Assembly (NCBI GenBank): GCA_016302215.1
Contig: JAEDNZ010000103.1
Span: forward strand, 1 to 6,791
Direction of reading: 5' to 3'
Length of the DNA: 6,791 bases
DNA from: Muribaculaceae bacterium
GTDB lineage: Bacteria > Bacteroidota > Bacteroidia > Bacteroidales > Muribaculaceae
In this document: positions 5,782-6,791 of the stretch, piece by piece
Position numbering within the stretch: position 1 is the first letter of the stretch
How the letters are laid out: each line of letters starts with the position of its first letter
Made by a program: the position numbers and the translations under genes
Notes under the pieces: generated by a model
Told to the model about the DNA's origin: nothing
The model's input: the letters and a program-made list of their open reading frames with translations, nothing else
Database searches by the model: none

Positions 5782-6537
5782 ATGCCACGCACATACTTCA
5801 TCAGCGACATACACCTCGGTGCACTTTATATCAAAAACCGACGCCTCCACGAGCGCCGCATCGTGGCATGGCTCGACACCATTGCCGATGATGCCGACGA
5901 GCTTTACCTCGTAGGAGACATCCTCGACTATTGGTATGAGTACCGCACCGTGGTGCCCAGAGGATATGTGCGGTTCTTCGGCGCCCTCGCCCGCCTCGCT
6001 GACAAGGGCGTGCGCATCACCTGGCTCATCGGCAATCACGACATCTGGCTCTTTGACTACCTGCGCCACGAGATTGGCATCAACATCATCGATGGCGCCA
6101 TCAGAGCCGATATCGGCGGACATAGCTTCTTCATCAGTCACGGCGATGCCCTCGGCCGCCTCAAGCCCGGCTTCCGCTTTATCAGAGCACTCTTTCGCAA
6201 CAAAATATGCCAGACACTCTTCGCCTCGATACACCCGCGGTGGACAGTGCCCTTTGCCTACCGCTGGAGCTGCCACAACAGGCTCCATGCCGCCGGCGAT
6301 TTTGAGGCATACGCCTCCGCTTGCCTCGCCACAGTCAAGGACTGGGCCACACCATTCCTCGCTGACAATCCCGACATCGACTACATAGTCCTCGGGCATC
6401 ATCACTTTGAGTGCAACGAAGAATTGCACCCCCGGCGCAGACTCGTCATTTTGGGCAACTGCATCGACGAAATCACCTACGGTGTTTTCGACGGTTCATC
6501 TTTCCAACTTAAACATTTTGACAGCGCCAATACCTGA
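5782..6537 (+). CDS. lpxH: UDP-2,3-diacylglucosamine diphosphatase LpxH
   Basis: This is a 251-aa calcineurin-like metallophosphoesterase of the LpxH type. It hydrolyses UDP-2,3-diacylglucosamine to lipid X and UMP at the inner face of the cytoplasmic membrane, the fourth step of lipid A synthesis. All dimetal-site motifs are present in order: SDIHLG (8-13), GDILDYW (45-51), GNHD (84-87), HGD (120-122) and GHHHF (205-209). The segment between HGD and GHHHF is rich in Phe, Trp, Arg and His (about 128-170). It corresponds to the insertion cap that holds the acyl chains in LpxH and separates it from generic phosphoesterases. Length is close to the usual 240-260. ATG 5782 is the first in-frame Met and places SDIHLG at the normal distance from the N-terminus. 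The gene follows the Fe-S gene by 69 bases and has no clear promoter of its own. A second, divergent Bacteroidota paralogue of the same fold is the main alternative. Confidence 0.88.
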   Translation: MPRTYFISDIHLGALYIKNRRLHERRIVAWLDTIADDADELYLVGDILDYWYEYRTVVPRGYVRFFGALARLADKGVRITWLIGNHDIWLFDYLRHEIGINIIDGAIRADIGGHSFFISHGDALGRLKPGFRFIRALFRNKICQTLFASIHPRWTVPFAYRWSCHNRLHAAGDFEAYASACLATVKDWATPFLADNPDIDYIVLGHHHFECNEELHPRRRLVILGNCIDEITYGVFDGSSFQLKHFDSANT

Positions 6538-6597
6538 TTTTGCAATTTTTAACAATACAAGTCATAAACACGTCATTTGCGCCCTAAAATAGCTAAG

Positions 6598-6614
6598 ATG
6601 CTAACAATCAGCAT
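6598..6614 (+). repeat. small inverted repeat downstream of lpxH
   Basis: ATGCT (6598-6602) and AGCAT (6610-6614) form a perfect 5-bp stem with a seven-base loop, 60 bases past the lpxH stop. It lies in an AT-rich gap that also shows four scattered GCTAA words (6592, 6600, 6632 and 6651). The stem is weak and lacks a T-run, so calling it a terminator is not justified. Confidence 0.3.
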
Positions 6615-6660
6615 ATAAAGTTACAAACAGAGCTAATACACCCAAAACAAGCTAAAAAAG

Positions 6661-6676
6661 TATGTCGTATAACATA
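6661..6676. promoter_or_regulatory. possible operator-like inverted repeat upstream of the right-edge promoter
   Basis: TATGT (6661-6665) and ACATA (6672-6676) are inverted half-sites 11 bases apart centre to centre. They end eight bases before the -33 box. The spacing suits a dimeric regulator, but AT-rich DNA makes such matches easily by chance. Confidence 0.25.
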
Positions 6677-6684
6677 AAAAAATA

Positions 6685-6716
6685 TTTGGCAGACCGTAAG
6701 TTTAGCTCTACCTTTG
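6685..6716 (+). promoter_or_regulatory. perfect consensus promoter for a gene beyond the right edge
   Basis: TTTG (6685-6688), a 20-base spacer, then TACCTTTG (6709-6716) match the Bacteroides -33/-7 consensus completely at ideal spacing. Transcription should start near 6721. The promoter points rightward out of the window and is separated from lpxH by about 150 AT-rich bases. Confidence 0.8.
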
Positions 6717-6791
6717 TACCGCAAACCTAAAACAATCTTTTTTACCTTAGAAATTGTACCTATTGGAAACCCATAAAAAGGAACTCTGTGA
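6717..6791 (+). other. leader region of the off-window gene
   Basis: After the promoter, about 70 bases run to the window end with an AT-rich, unstructured look. AAAAAGGA at 6775-6782 is a Shine-Dalgarno-like run. It sits five bases before a GTG at 6788, and eight bases before a possible ATG whose A would be base 6791. A short frame from TTG 6754 is open to the edge but is too short to judge. The start codon is therefore at or just beyond the edge, and the product is unknown. Confidence 0.5.

Noticed and set aside
5734..6429. 231-aa minus-strand frame antisense to lpxH
   Set aside because: It lies almost wholly inside lpxH, whose metal-site motifs are unmistakable. The antisense product has no recognisable domain and is rich in Val, Ala, Glu and Asp, as expected from mirroring Asp/His/Arg-rich codons. 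It has no promoter or ribosome site.

Overview
The window looks like a chromosomal housekeeping and cell-envelope segment from the phylum Bacteroidota, most likely order Bacteroidales. A Muribaculaceae-like gut bacterium is my best guess, but that is inference from overall feel. The basis is the promoter style: several gene starts are preceded by the Bacteroides-type -7 box TAnnTTTG, three of them with a TTTG or near-TTTG -33 box exactly 20 bases upstream. Shine-Dalgarno sequences are nearly absent. The protein families (a PorT/OmpX-like barrel, a POTRA-less surface-antigen barrel, a MIP18-type Fe-S factor and a Bacteroidales-style HflX) fit the same group. I see no mobile element, phage gene, CRISPR array, tRNA or rRNA.

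Layout from left to right. Positions 2-76 hold the last 24 codons of a plus-strand gene that enters from outside and converges on hflX. Four minus-strand genes follow: hflX (1354 to 119), a five-helix phosphoethanolamine transferase (3162 to 1438), a BamA/TamA-type outer-membrane barrel (4405 to 3182) and a small porin-family barrel (5258 to 4620). The barrel and the transferase are 19 bases apart and probably form one operon, transcribed from a promoter just upstream of the barrel. The small barrel has its own promoter, a leader of about 65 bases and a strong 13-bp GC hairpin after its stop. From a compact divergent promoter region at 5331-5387, two plus-strand genes run the other way: a MIP18/DUF59 Fe-S assembly factor (5392-5712) and the lipid A enzyme LpxH (5782-6537). 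The last 254 bases are non-coding and AT-rich. They carry a perfect consensus promoter and a leader for a gene that starts at or just past the right edge.

Functionally, four of the six complete genes serve the Gram-negative envelope. LpxH makes lipid X for lipid A. The transferase is predicted to decorate lipid A with phosphoethanolamine. Two beta-barrels sit in the outer membrane. HflX (ribosome-associated GTPase) and the Fe-S factor are general housekeeping genes. I did not find a new multi-gene system. The most interesting signal is regulatory: at three of the genes (hflX, the large barrel and the Fe-S factor) the -7 box lies only 4-8 bases before the start codon, which predicts leaderless or nearly leaderless mRNAs. 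The same boxes overturn upstream non-ATG starts for hflX and the large barrel.
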